Of a stretch of 64,000 nucleotides of DNA, positions 33,792-46,221 are shown one piece after another. The DNA lies in contig CAIIXF020000009.1 of NCBI GenBank assembly GCA_903813345.2, positions 19,803,759 to 19,867,758 of the forward strand. Direction: 5' to 3'. The stretch's first letter is position 1; each line of letters starts with the position of its first letter. The translations under genes were made by a program, and so were the position numbers. The stretch comes from Owenia fusiformis (taxonomy: Eukaryota > Annelida > Polychaeta > Sabellida > Oweniidae). A model generated the notes under the pieces. The model was given only the letters and a program-made list of their open reading frames with translations. It did not search any database and had not been told where the DNA came from.

Positions 33792-34011
33792 AATATTATT
33801 CGAAGCGTATTTCGAAAATTTTGAACCGCCATTGATGACTTCATTTGTTTGTCGACTTTTGACCAATCAGCGACGATGTCATCTCAATACAGATTTACAT
33901 TATAAGCGTACATGTATGTCATCTTTGAACCCTGGTGTTTCTCCCCCTCTGTCTATGCATATAATCTAATCTATGGTTTATACGTGTACAGGTGAATGCT
34001 GAGGCCTCGTG

Positions 34012-34432
34012 CACTGGTGATCCGCTCGATTACACGTTTCGGTAACAAAATGTCGGAACGTGGAAGGTACGATTTTTCTTTTTTCCTTATTTCACGTGTT
34101 GTAGGCAGAATTCCCACGACATTTTTCTCACAAACGTGTATCAGTATCATATGAATAAGAAAATGCACATGTTTGCGAACAAATAGTTCAGAAGACAACA
34201 AAATCGTCCATTTGATTCCTCACTTAAGTCACATAAAAGGAATTTCGAAAAACATTTAAGAACTGCACATTTAACCCATTCCGTTTATGTAACTTAAGTG
34301 AGGCATTAAATCGACGATTCTGTGTTTGTGAGAAAAATGTCGTGGGGATTCTGCCTACAACGCGTGAAATAAGGAAAAGAGAAAAATCGTACCTTCGTCG
34401 TTGCGACATCGTAATCGAGCGGATCACCAGTG
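34012..34432. mobile_element. CACTG-ended foldback element, copy 3
   Basis: CACTGGTGATCCGCTCGATT at the left is complemented by the right end at 34432. Flanks are CTCGTG and TTCGTG, a 5-bp match with one neighbouring mismatch. Arms share TGTCGGAACGT (TTGCGACAT on the right), TTATTTCACGTGTTGTAGGC and the ~30-base TCACTTAAGTNACATAAA segment. This copy lacks the GGTAACC block of copy 2. Confidence 0.8.
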
Positions 34433-36114
34433 TTCGTGGATGATAACGTGCCTTTAACAACGTATATCAACGAATTTTATATGTAGACTAATGATTGTAT
34501 GTTTCTAGCTAGGATGGAATTAACATATTCGTGCATACTACTGTAGATATAATAGTAAATAGGCAAACGTATATCTCATGAACTAACGAATACAATGAAA
34601 ACCCAGTAAAAGTATAAAAAGCGTGTTCTGCCAAAATCAACGCCAATATGTGGGGAAATGACCTTTGACCCTTCAGTGACATCTTCAGTCCAGGGATATT
34701 TCACTTCTAAGCTCAGCGAAGCCCAATCTTGCAGGATGCCTCTGTTGTGATTAGTATCGTTCCGTAACAGTCAGATGTATATGACAGCGTATTAAAAAAA
34801 ACTGAACTCGTTCCTGCTTGACGCACAATCAAAGACCTATCCAATCAATATAACAAACATAGGTACTTAACTGAGTATGACATATCTTCTAATAATGCTA
34901 ATATAATATGATATGTTTTACTCAGTGTTTTCCCAAGCGGTTAGTCAAATCTTGGTGAATATGTTAAGCCAAAAATGAATGCTATTCATTTTACAATATG
35001 CTCTTGACATCAGAAGTTATCAATATGAACTTAAGATTGTCGATGTGAAAGTACATTCATAAAGTTGTCAAAGACCAAAAAGTGCTAAAATATAGGAACG
35101 TAATCAGTCATAGAAATTATCTCCAGTACCCTTAATCATTGTCTAAAAGAAAGCAATCCCCAATACCCCAAACTATGACTTAACATAGAAAGTAATCTAC
35201 AATACCCTCAACTATGATTCAACATAGATATTCCAAAATACCCTTAACAATGATTTAACATAAAAGTAATCCCGAATACCAAATGAACAGATTCAACGTA
35301 CTGGCCGAAAATGAATTAATATTCCCTCCCGGCCTTTCAGGAATCATTATCACAATACAAAAACACAATTAAGATCATGGAAAATTAGAATATTTGTCAA
35401 AAGTAGCCGGAAAATGTATTAGTTTTCATATTCAAATGTTTGTGTACATCAAATTTTGTCTCTCCGATTTCAATCACAAACTTTAGGTAGACATTGTCAT
35501 TCCCGTATGCCCAAACGTCTTATGAATATACATGTAGAATTAGAAACACATACAACGGGTACCCGAATGATCTTGATTAGATGTCATGGTGCAGAGAAAT
35601 CGCAATTCTACTCAGTGGCTCCACGAATTAATAAAAAAAGTTATGGGCCACCTTAATTCTCGCATCTCATGGGTTTTGAGTTGAAATAACAATTGTTATA
35701 GGTATGATGAGGATTGAGGATGAGGAACAATTTATTTTTAATTGTACATTTTATATGGAAATAAGGAAAACATAAAATCACCAAATTTTTGAAGAAACAG
35801 AATCAACTACGGATCAAAAGTTTCAGTATTTATTTGAAAAAATGCCTAGGCAAGCTGCTCATTTTGTTAAACTTTGTTATTTTAAAAGAAGAAATGACAT
35901 TTATAATCATGTATGTGTCTAAGAAATTTATGCTAGTATTTTTTTTAATTGTTTGTTATGAATCTAATTGTACTTTTTAACATTAGTGGTTGATAAGCCC
36001 AAGTGGGCTGGGTTGCTTTTTATTACTTTTCTTTTGTATTGTATTGTATTGCATTTTATCGTATGATCTGTAAAATGAAGCCCTCTGATTGGTCAGTTCT
36101 TGTGCTGTACCAAT
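34433..36114. other. No gene seen; small minisatellite at 35118-35280
   Basis: About four imperfect ~50-bp units containing AATACCC, CAACTATGATT and AACATAGAAA occur at 35118-35280. The remaining sequence is AT-rich without a supported gene. Open frames at 35456-35656 and 35789-35980 lack any recognisable features. Confidence 0.45.
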
Positions 36115-36362
36115 CTGTATTGCTACTGAGATTGTCCCCGTTGATCAGCTCCGTAGCAATACAGAAAATATTTGTACGGAGGGGACAATCTCAGTAGCAA
36201 TACAGAGGATCACACGATAAAAACGTTATTGAATGATATGAAGTGCAATACAGGATATATTCTGTCTCGATATTCTGTATTGGTACTCGACTTCGTCTCG
36301 CTCCAATACGGAATTTCTCGAGCAGAATATATCCTGTATTGCACTTCAAATCATTCAATAAC
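36115..36362. repeat. Two adjacent hairpins forming a foldback element
   Basis: The first hairpin has arms 36115-36138 and 36182-36205 (CTGTATTGCTACTGAGATTG and complement), exact over 24 bp. The second has 40-bp arms at 36225-36264 and 36323-36362 (GTTATTGAATGATATGAAGT onward), with one or two mismatches. Inside it is a further CTGTATTGG/CCAATACGG pair around CGACTTCGTCTCGC. Open frames through this area translate the repeats. Confidence 0.75.
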
Positions 36363-37120
36363 TTATGGTATTGAACCTACCACTGTAAATAACAATAAAA
36401 CTAAACTACTAAACTATAGGTATGATGACGTGTTTGATAAATCCAGCAATGCCGCATATGTAGCCTGTATGTTTTAAATCTGAATACTGTCGATTTCCAA
36501 AGAGGTAAGAAAATCCAACGTTCAAGCGAAACAAGTATTGTCTGATTCCACGGTGAACTAATTAAATGAAAACAAAAGGTGGTGCAACGCATGCTTAGTT
36601 CTCAGCAAGTAGTTTGTCAAAATCAAGAATTGACATGTATACAACTCTTGTCTTGGTTGAATAATCATAGTCCTATCACTTTTTACCCTACATGTAGTTG
36701 GCGGATATTTTGGCAGTTTATCGCCTTAATAATGTTTAGTTATGGCATGGTCACATTTGCTTCGATCTTTAACACCGGCATTCGGCTTATTAGTATTTTG
36801 TTCAAAACTGAATGCAAATTTGTACACCGGTCCTGAAATTCAAAGAAAATGTGACCACGGCGTTAATAAAGGCAAGTGTCAGCAAGATAACCCATGGCCA
36901 CGTACTTTCGGGACACCCAGTATATGTACCCAATGCTTTATTTCCTCTAGTCAGGTAGATATATTATATATCCTTTGGGTACAATTTTTATTCCACTTGG
37001 GATAATATTTCTTTCACCTAGGAAGATATATTTTTTGTTTTTAAACTTTTAGCAGACACTCTTCTACTGAAACAACGCAATTGTTTATTTATTTTACGGA
37101 GTCAGTATCAATTCTAAATA
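36363..37120. other. No gene seen; unpaired mariner-like terminus
   Basis: At about 36909-36924 TCGGGACACCCAGTATA looks like the right terminus of a GGTGTCCC element beside TA. The opposite end is not evident. Short overlapping open frames on both strands lack support. Confidence 0.35.
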
Positions 37121-37639
37121 TAGGGTGGGCAAAAGAGGTAAGCCAAACAAAGGATTTAAAATCATATTTGACACAATTAGACCTTGATCAAGGTTATTTC
37201 TACCAAGCTTCAGTTGTCGATCATCTATGGTTACAAGTTCATGGAAAGGATGGGTATCGATATGGAGAACCCTTTGAACACACGTTTCTCTTAAACGAGT
37301 CATAAAAAATCTAAAAATGTAACACATGATCGTCAATTTAATGGCCATCTTTTGAATGGTAACAATATAATTTGAAATATATATATATACTTTCATCTAT
37401 AGGCCTATTGTTTTGGAAAACACATCAAACACTTGTTTTGTTCTTGGTATCATGTTTCCAGAGTGAAATGAAACATCTTTCCGAACTTCATTGGAACAAA
37501 ACGGCATAAACACAACATGTTTAGGTCTCTGAATATTGTAATTGTACAAAGGAAATTTTGGTTGATTTTAAAAAAGTATCTTGTTAATGAAATACAAGAA
37601 CACAAATGTGTACAAAATGTCCCCACCTATGGGTGATCC

Positions 37640-38160
37640 CGTCAAATGGTTATCCTAAAAATGAGTAGACAAGACTTTACCGACACAATTTGAGGACGGA
37701 AAATCCAAAATGGCCACCTTAAAATTTACCAAGAATGCCAAAAAATTAGTCAGTTCTAAATTTTCATACTAAGAACCACCGCTGAAATTTTGAAATTGAT
37801 CCGTCACACAGTTAACCAGAAAACCTGTAAACAAGACTTTACAGACAATATTTGAGGACAGAAAATCCAAAATGGCTGCCTTGACATTTATCCAGAATGC
37901 CAAAAAACTAATCTGTTCCAGATTTTCATACTAAGAATCATCCCTGAAAATATGAAATTGATCTACCAAACGGTTCACCTGGAAATGTGTAGACAAGACT
38001 TTGCAAACAAGATTTTAGGACACAAAATCCAAAATGGCTGCCTTGACATTTACCCAGAATGCCCAACAAGGCACAGGACGTGAACGAGATCACACCATCA
38101 AATAGGCAGACACTATGAACCAGGAAAACTGTTCTCCTATTATGTCTACAAATTTCAAGA
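37640..38160. repeat. ~150-bp tandem repeats, AAAATGGCTGCC family
   Basis: Units contain GAAAATCCAAAATGGC, TTGACATTTANCCAGAATGC, CATACTAAGAATCATCCCTG, GAAATTGATC and AGACAAGACTTTACAGACAA. About three units lie here, and the family resumes at 38815-39290. Confidence 0.7.
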
Positions 38161-38715
38161 ACAAGAAAACAAGATGGCCGCCCAAAAGTTAATCAGCTCT
38201 AGTACTTGATATCCTCTATCATTTGTGTAAATATGAAGGAAATCCGATGAGCGGTTTTCCTGAAATGGCGATGACAAGATTTTTCGAAAAACCTTCAAAA
38301 TGGCCACCAGAAAACAAGATGGCCGCCCAAAAGTTAATCAGCTCTAGAACTTGATATCCTCTATCATGCGTGTAAATTTGAAGGAAATCCGATGAGCGGA
38401 TTTTCTGAAATGGCGATGACAAGATTTTTCGAAAAATCTTCAAAATGGCTGCCAGAAAACAAGATGGCCACCCAAAAGTTAATCAGCTCTAGTACTTGAT
38501 ATCCTCTATCATTTGTGTAAATTTGAAGGAAATCCGATGAGCGGTTTTCCTAAAATGGCGATGACAAGATTTTTCGAAAAACCTTCAAAATGGCCACCAG
38601 AAAACAAGATGGCCACCCAAAAGTTAATCAGCTCTAGTACTTCATATGCTCTATCATCTCTGCGAATTTGGAGAAAATCTGATGAGCAGTTTTCCTTAAA
38701 CGGCGATGACAAAAA
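38160..38715. repeat. ~145-bp tandem repeats, GGAAATCCGATGAGCGG family
   Basis: About four units contain AACAAGATGGCCNCCCAAAA, TTAATCAGCTCTAGTACTTG, TATCCTCTATCAT, GGAAATCCGATGAGCGG and GCGATGACAAGATTTTTCG. The similar minus-strand peptides predicted at 38219-38443 and 38509-38712 arise from neighbouring units. Confidence 0.75.
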
Positions 38716-38717
38716 GC

Positions 38718-38790
38718 GGGACGATCACGATCACGACCACGATCACGACCACGATCACGATCACGACCACGATCACGACCAGTATGACGA
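38718..38790. repeat. GATCAC/GACCAC simple repeat
   Basis: About 70 bp alternate GATCAC and GACCAC hexamers. In the plus frame this reads Asp-His repeats, which is only a by-product of the microsatellite. Confidence 0.85.
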
Positions 38791-38814
38791 CTATATCCCA
38801 CCGATGGTGTGATA

Positions 38815-39290
38815 AAAACTAATCAGATCTAGATTTTCATATTAAGAATCATACCTGAAAATTTGAAATTGATCTACCAAACAGTTCACCTAAAAACGCG
38901 TAGACAAGACTTTACGGGCAAGATTTTAAGACGGAAAATCCAAAATGGCTGCCTTGACATTTATCCAGAATGCCAAAAAACTAATCAGATCTAGATTTTC
39001 ATACTAAAAATCATCCCTGAAAATTTGAAATTGATCTACCAAACGGTTCACCTGGAAATGCGTAGACAAGACTTTACAGACAAGATTTTAGGACGGAAAA
39101 TCCAAAATGGCTGCCTTGACATTTACCCAGAATGCCCAAAAACTAATCAGATCTAGATTTACATACTAAGAATCATCCCTGAAAATTTGAAATTGATCTA
39201 CCAAACGGTTCACCTGAAAACGCGTAGACAAGACTTTACAGACAAGATTTTAGGACGGAAAAATCCAAAATGGCCGACAATAAAAAAGTG
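38815..39290. repeat. ~150-bp tandem repeats, second block of the AAAATGGCTGCC family
   Basis: Three units are nearly regular, each with CTAATCAGATCTAGATTT, AAATTTGAAATTGATCTACC, ACGGTTCACCTG and GTAGACAAGACTTTAC. They are more alike than the units in 37640-38160, suggesting recent local amplification. Confidence 0.75.
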
Positions 39291-39752
39291 ATTATTAGTT
39301 TTTGCTGATTTCTTCTTACAAAATTATCACATATAACTACTGTTAACAATAACATAGGCTTTTACAACAAAGTACACCTGAAATTATTTATAAAGCTACT
39401 AAATAGTTAAAGTATGAAAACTGAAAACACCATTTAATATGATACAAAGTATTATCGTGCGCTAACTTTTCTTAAAACATTCAAAATGGCTGACATGATT
39501 GAGCTAACAGGTCCAAAACCTAATCAGATCTAGAATGAAGTGAGCTGAACAAGATGTTAAAGTTTTAAAAGCAACTGTGAAGCCGTTTTTCTTAAAGTTT
39601 GCAGACAAGGATTTTAGCATTTGACTTCAAAATGGCCGACAGGAAGTAGGTATCGAGTTAATTTTTTTTCATCCACATCTGTATGCACTCATTAGTTATC
39701 CCTGAAAATTTAAAGGTGATATCTGTAGCGGTTTTGGAGAAAACTGCCGGAC

Positions 39753-39818
39753 GTACGGACAGACGGACAGACGGACAGACAGACAGACGGACAGACAGAC
39801 AGACGGACAGACGGACGC
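39753..39818. repeat. GACA/GACG simple repeat
   Basis: A purine-rich run of GACGGACAGACAGACAGACG units is followed by CGCGCCTAGGCCGACAATAT and GTGGTGGGGACATAA. It gives repetitive Arg/Thr/Asp or Ser/Val/Cys frames on the two strands, neither a gene. It mirrors the CCGTCC tract at 6255-6290. Confidence 0.85.
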
Positions 39819-40394
39819 GCCTAGGCCGACAATATGGCCCCACACTATGTGGTGGGGACATAAAAAGGTTTATCTTCATTTTTGTCTATTTTGGGGGATT
39901 TTGTATTAATTTTTTGAATACTTTTTAAAATCAACCAAAAATTCCTTTGTATAACCATAATATTGAGAGGTCTAAAAACATGTTGTATATGCTATTTTAT
40001 TCCAACCAGGTTCGGAAAGACATTTTATTTCATTCTCAAGAATTGGTAGAAAGGAGCAAAAACAATATCACTAAAAAACAAAAAATGTTAACAAAAACAG
40101 TTACATAAAATATTTCTAAAGAATTTTTGCATTAAATTGTTGTCAATCAGTCAACATTACATAAAATACCGTGTTTTATTACAGAATGTTTTCAATGATT
40201 GGTTTAAGAGAAAAACATTGTTGAATTCAGTTCGCCATATCGATACCACTCCTTTACAAAACAAGCTTCAAATAAGCCTTGGCACTTTGGAACAGGAGGT
40301 AGGGAGGATCCAGGAAGATGTGAGCCATGACACGTGATGCTGAATGCCTGAGTAATTAAGATTTGTTTGGGTTCCTCTTTTATGGCTCACCCTG

Positions 40395-41312
40395 TATTAA
40401 ACACATCATGGCATGGTTGTATCACAATTACAAATAGATGGATTTAATGATGTGACAATATACTGATAATAAGTAATAGCTAGTTGTTAACAGTGTTAAA
40501 TCCTAATAAAGAAATTAAAATACTCGATATTATCCAAACTGAAAATAATCACTGTAATGCTCGAAAATGAGGCAGTTGGAGGAAAAGTCTCAGGTGGTCT
40601 ATGTTCACAATGCTAAGATGACAGTCTAATCTTAAAGTTGTACTTTAACTCAAAATAATTACAGTGAATAGTGAAAAGTAGATTGATCGTTGCCAGTTTC
40701 TACTTTATGTAAATCAAGAAATGGTATTTCCAAATCATGACTCCGACCCACTACAATTCTGTGATGAAGGAATGAATAGTGTTTCTGATTGTTTCAGAGT
40801 TTGACAAAACATTCAACAAGACATTGGTATTTTAATGAGACACATTTTTGTTCTTTGATCCATTTGAATTATGAGGTTGTCAATTCTTTGTGAGATCGGT
40901 AAAACATCTTACCATATGGATGCTATCCCGATCCCAATCGTCTATTATCTTTGGAAGCTCCAAAACAGTATACATGGTCTATGCAGAGTATGGGAAATGA
41001 TCCATTAATATAATTTCTACTGAACCCAACGATTATGTTTAAAGCAAGCGCCAGATCATTAAGCTTTTATTCATATAAGTAATATTTGTATCTGGAATCA
41101 CGAAGATACTGATAACTGAACTATCGTATGAACCAAAGACATTGAATGAAATCTCCAGATTATAGATAAGAATGAGCAGAACCCAAATAGCACAAGAAAT
41201 TAATGTATCTTATTTCGAACCGTGTTTTGCATAACTCTCGATGTATTACCTTGAGATGTACAAATGTATGCTTGTTACGTAAATCATGGATTTTATTCAT
41301 TTTACGTATGTA
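40395..41312. other. No feature recognised
   Basis: AT-rich interval between two inverted-repeat elements; nothing supported. Confidence 0.4.
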
Positions 41313-42201
41313 TCGGGTGTCCCAAAAAGGTGAGCCGTTTTTGACAAGTATGTTCTAATCAATAGATTAGCCGAATTCTTTGAAAATCTGTATTTGAAAA
41401 CTATATATAGGGTATCATTAGGAAGTGTTTTAAAGAAAGAGATCAGTTCCATATGATGTGAGTATTGTCAGATTAAAACTCCATGCAAAACTATCTAATA
41501 TCAATGGAAAATAATATCTAATATCAATGGAAAAGTCATCCATTTCAAGTTTAAAAGAAGCTGATTTTGACAAGTATTTTCTCAGCAATAGATTAGCCAA
41601 ATTCTTTGAAAAAGTTATCAGACGTGTACTATGTCATGTTATATTTATTTCCATATTATAATTACAAGTACATGTATATGAGCAAAGGATATCATTAGCC
41701 AATGATATAAATATGAAAGAGATTGATTGCATATTGTGGAAGTATTGACAACTTAAAGAACCAAGCCCAAATTATCCAATATCAACGGAAACGTCACTTA
41801 TTTCAGTCTGAAAGAAGCCGAAAGAATTGAAGTAGAAATGCTTGTGTATTCATTCCGACGATATATATAGCCTTCCATGACATGTTTATCCCTATCTCGT
41901 ATGCATGTTGAATGTGTAGTGTATTTTTACACATTGTTTATCCTTCCAAACTGAAATTTGGGATTAGGGATAAAGAGAGCAATGAAACAAATCAATAGAC
42001 CTGACATACTGACAAGCTATTAAGACTGAAACTGATTGACAGATGCTATTCACATTACATGTATATGTGGTTCCTTTCATATTTGTACCACTTGCAAATG
42101 ATACCCTAAAGGCTACTTTATTGAAATTTTCAATGAGTTCGAGTTATCTATTGCTGGGAAAATACTTGTCAAAAAGCGACTCACTTTTTTGGGACACCCG
42201 G
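41313..42201. mobile_element. TA-flanked GGTGTCCC element, copy 2
   Basis: The left end TCGGGTGTCCCAAAAAGGTG and the right end (reverse complement CCGGGTGTCCCAAAAAAGTG) are flanked by TA at 41311-41312 and 42202-42203. Inverted similarity continues ~60 bp (TTTTTGACAAGTAT, CAATAGAT). The interior contains a direct duplication of ~230-250 bp (about 41340-41565 and 41570-41830). It belongs to the same family as 1167-2332. No transposase. Confidence 0.8.
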
Positions 42202-42535
42202 TACCAGACAAACATTCCAATCAATGAATACGATCGATATTTCCTTGAAGGAATGTGTCCAATGAAAATATCGCTGTTTTTCAAACTAAACGTATGACGA
42301 AATTATCAATTAAAATCATTTTTTTGTTTTGTTGTACTACAAAGGTTTTTCTGAGGTACATGTAGCTTCTTTTATTGAATTGAAATATGATGCGGAAGAT
42401 GATTTCCAGTGGTGTGTTAAGTGTCAAGTTTATCGAACTTGCAATTGTTCGTTATATCTCAATGATTAAACTAAAACGATATGCACGATAATGGACGTCT
42501 TGAGATCTTATGAAAACAAATACAATCCCGACTCG

Positions 42536-43600
42536 ATATTTCACCTTACCTGACCTCTAACCTTATCTGACCTCTCAACTCAACTAACATTACACTCCCA
42601 AATACCCCCACAGTTTGAAATTTCACCCAACCTGACTTCTAACCTTATCTGACCTCTCAACTCAACTAAAATTACACTCCCAAATACCCCCATAGTTTGA
42701 CATTTCACCTAACCTGACCTCTAACCTTAATCTCCCAAATACCCACACAGATTGACATTTCACCTAACCTGACCTCTAACCTTATCTGGCCTCTCAACTC
42801 AACTAACATTACACTCCCAAATACCCACACAGTTTGACATTTCACCTAACCTGACCTCTAACCTTATCTGGCCTCTCAACTCAACTAACATTACACTCCC
42901 AAATACCCACACAGTTTGACATTTCACCTAACCTGACTTCTAACCTTATCTGACCTCTCAACTAACATTACACTCCCAAATACCCACACAGTTTGACATT
43001 TCACCTAACCTGACCTCTAACCTTATCTGGCCTCTCAACTCAACTAACATTACACTCCCAAATACCCACACAGTTTGACATTTCACCTAACCTGACTTCT
43101 AACCTTATCTGACCTCTCAACTAACATTACACTCCCAGATACCCACACAGTTTGACATTTCACCTAACCTGACCTCTAACCTTATCTGGCCTCTCAACTT
43201 AACTAACATTACACTCCCAAATACCCCCACAGTTTGACATTTCACCTAACCTGACCTCTAACCTTATCTGACCTCTCAACTCAACTAACATTACACTCCC
43301 AAATACCCCCACAGTTTGACATTTCACCTAACCTGACCTCTAACCTTATCTGGCCTCTCAACTCAACTAACATTACACTCCCAAATACTCCCACAGTTTG
43401 ACATTTCACCTAACCTGACCTCTAACCTTTTCTGACCTCTCAACTCAACTAACATCACACTCCCAAATACCCACACAGTTTGACATTTCACCTTACCCGA
43501 TCTCTCACCTCATCTGACCTCTCAACTCAACTAACATTACACTCCCAAATACCCACACAGTTTGACATTTCACCTAACCTGACCTCTCACCTCGACTGAC
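42536..43600. repeat. 82-bp minisatellite, about 13 copies
   Basis: The unit reads CACAGTTTGACATTTCACCT, then AACCTGACCTCTAACCTTAT, CTGGCCTCTCAACTCAACTA and ACATTACACTCCCAAATACC. Most units are 82 bp. Some lack five bases in the CTCAACTCAACTA part (77 bp), and one is largely deleted near 42720. Units differ mainly by TGGCCT/TGACCT and CCCACA/CCCCCA, with an apparent higher-order alternation of these variants. The strand is strikingly G-poor and pyrimidine/adenine-rich. Confidence 0.9.
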
Positions 43601-46221
43601 GTTTCTTCTCGCCCTATATTTTCATTATTGACCTTATTTAATTTGAATGATGCTGTCATATCTCCAATGGCCAAACTATTAATTGGGTGTTCCTATAATT
43701 TTATGGAACGCGCATTTTATCTCGTGCAGATAACCCTACTTCCATTCTCGGTGTTGTAGAGTGACGTCTCGATTATTGAGTGGATGCAATAATAGAACAA
43801 CTATATTAGGGAGCTGTCCAAGAAGGATTGGTCCCAAGACCTCCAAATCGATATTCGACCTTGACCATGATCGACGACAACATTGAAAATATCGTTATTT
43901 TCAGACATTATAACTAACTATAAATTCACAATCACCGATCCAAAAGATTTGAACTAATATTTTGATCATTTCTTGTGTGTTATGAATTTTTTGTTCGGAA
44001 ATAAGATCAAAACTCTGGGAGCCTATCCTCGAGTTGTCCATGGATTGCAGATGTATGATTGTGCTTTGTATCACCATCTAACACAATTAAAACAGGACCG
44101 TATTCAGTTTTAAATCAGTGTTTTATTATTTTGTTTCGAATTCTTCAACAATTCATAACTTATGAACAGTGTAAAGAATAGGCAATGTCATAGTGTTTGA
44201 GTTTAAAATAGTCTATTGTTATTTACTATTCTTGAATAACGCCACGAGTAATAACTAATAAGTGTAGTTTCGTCATCAAATAACAAAAAAGAACACAACG
44301 GGGCGAATTCACAATTACAATTCATGAAATCGATAACAAACAAAACAGGAAGAGCAATTCCTAATGTAACAGAATTAGAATAAGAGCAGCGATAGTAGTT
44401 GCTTCTGCCGAAGATATCTCTGGCAGAAGATGAGGAGCTGCAGGCATAATCGCAGAATTCGTGCGCTTTTTACCACTGAAGACGTCGTTTGCTGTTTCTA
44501 GCAATATTCTCTTAACGTGTAGTATCCAGTGGATAAGTAACGTTTTAAACTAATCATTGAGCACTACTGGCGCTCTGCGGCACCGTAAACTATTCCAATT
44601 GTAAGAAAGCGATAACACAAGATGTTGTGATGATGACCAGTGGCGAATTATTGATGAAACAAGAAAGGTGATCGCTCCGATTTATTACTCCCACAAACGA
44701 AAAAAGGTAAGTTGCAAACTTGATTCTAATTTCAAATAAGTTATATTTGTAATTTTATAATTGTTCGGTATAGTTGATGTATTACAGACTAAATTAAGAT
44801 TTTACATATTGTTTAAACCAAATTGAGCGAAAAATAAATCCGATTTGACAGGCGCATGGTATGGTATATAACAGTATAAGTTGTGATTATTTGGAGAAAT
44901 TTGTTTCTTGCTATCGCAATAAAGATGTTGAAATTCTACCTGCAACACATGGTATGTCCCACATAAGGTTCAATTTACTTCCAAACCTTGAAGGTAAACA
45001 CACAATTAGACATAATTTCACCAACCAGATGGATTAACGTGCCATTTAGAACAAACCTAATTGATTTTTTCCTTTTTGTTGGTTTAATATTAATATTTTA
45101 TTTTGTAATCACTTATTGAGAGCCACTGTTCTGTTTTTACATAAATCTCGTCGATTTAAGCATTACGCACGTTCAAATCCTGCAAGCTGGTGCAAAATAA
45201 ATTGATTGTGCACTTAGACCTTTTAAACTAAATTTGATTTAAAAAAAGTCAAATATTAATATTGAATTTGCCAATCCAGGCAAGAACCTTGAAGATAATT
45301 CAGAAAAAATCGAATAAGACAATAACAAAATGCATAACCTATACTGTTCTTCATAAGTTTGGAACATTCGATCCTTATAAACCAATCATTTGTGAAGAGA
45401 ACATTTGTTAACATTTTCGCTGCCGAGGCATAAAATTAACTTTTTCTTAACAACGATGGAATGTTCTTGATTTTTCTAGGCAGATATAATTTGAGAAAAA
45501 AACGTTTTCAATTGAGTATTCTCTCGCATTTTAGTCGTACACAAGATCTCTTTGGAAAAACTTCACATATAAACATTATCAAATAGTTGAGGCATCTATC
45601 GATCACTTTTGTTTATATTACGTCGCTACAAGATTACGTAAAATATTAATTTACTCTGATAGAAAGAGTAACATGTAAGGATGCTATGTGGTTGATGGCT
45701 CAATTCATTTATTTGTATTGATTTTTCACAAATGATAAAATTGCATACACAGATTACACAGTACATGTATACAGTAAAATACAAAACAATATTATATAAC
45801 AATATAATATGAGCCACTACATAATATCTAAAGTAAGATTGATGATATCTGGTGCACGTTTTGAAATGAGTGTAACGTTTGGCAGCTGTAGTGTTTTTAT
45901 GATTGACACTTGTCAGCGCGAACAGGTTTCGACTGATAGTTATATTTATGCCAAACACAAAGAAGTTCTCACATGTGTGAATGAAAGCCATGGATATTTT
46001 CATACGCGTGTTGCATTTTTTGGACCACCCTGTATATGTCTTTGAGCAGTTTCTGACAAAGTGACAATTTCTATATAGAGTGAAAACGATCGAGACTTAG
46101 GTATACCTAATTGTTGCCAAGGGGGTTGTGAATCGATCATACATAGTAATATCATACATCGAGTTGTCCTGTTTGTGTATATAGAAGGTCAACAATATCA
46201 TAACTCTTGAAGGAGTCATTA
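43601..46221. other. No gene seen; unpaired mariner-like terminus
   Basis: Near 46013-46035 TTGCATTTTTTGGACCACCC, followed by TGTA, resembles the reverse complement of the terminus at 5671, with no left partner found. At about 44838-44870 a scrap of the GGGACGG foldback family (GGCGCATGGTATGGTA) is present. Open frames here show no recognisable domain. Confidence 0.4.

Larger units (their letters stand above)
37121..40394. mobile_element. Compound element with ~200-bp terminal inverted repeats
   Basis: The left end TAGGGTGGGCAAAAGAGGTA and right end (reverse complement CAGGGTGAGCCATAAAAGAG) lie beside TA. Inverted similarity continues ~200 bp inward, including GGTATCGATATGG and GTTTNTCTCTTAAAC. 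The 3.3-kb interior is mostly tandem repeats (37650-39290), a CACGAT simple repeat and a GACA tract, with no transposase. The CAGGGTG ends beside TA suggest a mariner-like mobiliser; this is inference. Open frames at 37081-37396 and 40137-40337 are translations of the two arms. Confidence 0.65.

Noticed and set aside
37081-37396. Genes at the left edge of the 3.3-kb element
   Set aside because: The frames translate the terminal inverted repeat, which recurs at 40190-40394.
38513-38812. Asp-His-repeat peptide as a metal-binding protein
   Set aside because: The frame crosses tandem noncoding repeats and the DH run is a hexamer microsatellite.
39658-39928. Repetitive Arg/Asp/Thr and Ser/Val/Cys peptides on both strands
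   Set aside because: Both come from the GACA/GACG simple repeat.
42536-43600. CRISPR-like array
   Set aside because: Units are contiguous 82-bp tandem copies without unique spacers, in a eukaryotic context.
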